Positions 12,348-12,450 of a DNA stretch of 12,450 nt are shown piece by piece. How positions within the stretch are numbered: the stretch's first letter is position 1; every line of letters starts with the position of its first letter. The translations under genes were made by a program, and so were the position numbers. The DNA comes from JANXQG01 sp037147235 (GTDB lineage Bacteria > Planctomycetota > Planctomycetia > Pirellulales > Thermoguttaceae): the NCBI GenBank assembly GCA_037147235.1, contig JBAWVO010000193.1, positions 1 to 12,450 of the forward strand, given 5' to 3'. The notes under the pieces were generated by a model. The model was given only the letters and a program-made list of their open reading frames with translations, searched no databases and was not told the DNA's origin.

Positions 12348-12450
12348 GAATGACGAATGACGAAGGACGAAGGACGAAGGACGAAGGACGAATGATGAAT
12401 GACGAATGACGAATGACGAATGACGAATGACGAATGACGAATGACGAATG
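12348..12450. repeat. Tandem GAATGAC/GAAGGAC heptamer array
   Basis: About 14-15 copies of a seven-base unit run without interruption to the window edge. They begin GAATGAC, pass through a block of GAAGGAC, and return to GAATGAC. Every frame of the array contains stop codons on the plus strand, so it is not coding there. It lies just upstream of the protease-scaffold start, joined to it by a TTAGGAGTTAGAGG spacer of the same repeat type seen elsewhere here. The true length is unknown because it is cut by the edge. Confidence 0.95.

Noticed and set aside
12348..12450. CRISPR array
   Set aside because: The units are seven-base tandem copies without spacers.

Overview
The window is part of a tailed-phage structural gene cluster, either a prophage or a phage-derived particle locus. 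All genes lie on the minus strand, so the cluster reads from right to left. GC-rich coding DNA, patchy Shine-Dalgarno (SD) usage and several short repeat families that I associate from memory with planctomycete genomes (CGCAAAGACGCAAAG-type, CCGTGGGTTAAAACCCACGG, GGACTTCCAGTCC, GAATGAC heptamers, CACGGATAACACGG) suggest a planctomycete host, probably Pirellulales-like. That assignment is an inference.

Head module (12329 to 9162). A protease-scaffold fusion carries a nested, separately startable scaffold gene. A small decoration-like protein and an HK97-fold major capsid protein follow. Portal and terminase genes would be expected beyond the right edge. A terminator-like hairpin follows the capsid gene.

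Cassette between capsid and neck (9070 to 6302). Four genes: an exported glycine-rich protein, a helical protein with a Pro-rich tail, a fibre-like Ala/Thr-rich protein with a DWNNVTNKP motif, and a beta-rich small protein. They sit where small neck genes are usual and may be fibres, capsid ornaments or adaptors.

Neck and tail module (6203 to 2411). A head-closure-like protein, an HK97 gp10-like protein, a DUF3168-like tail terminator, a tail tube protein, a 74-residue coiled-coil protein, and two unrecognised proteins. No tape-measure gene is present where one is expected.

Glycosyltransferase block (2409 to 95). Three glycosyltransferase-like genes: a small GT-A type, a GT4-like GT-B type and a GT31-like (Fringe/galactosyltransferase) type. 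The first is 1 bp from the last tail-side gene, so the block appears to belong to the structural operon.

Genes within blocks are tightly coupled (TAATG or ATGA overlaps, or gaps of 1-5 bp). Each looser junction holds a dispersed repeat, inverted repeat or hairpin. The most interesting pattern is that four different virion proteins (decoration, capsid, closure, tail tube) end in nearly the same short tail, SSS(S)G(A/T), a few kilobases upstream of the three glycosyltransferases. A virion-protein glycosylation system is a testable hypothesis.
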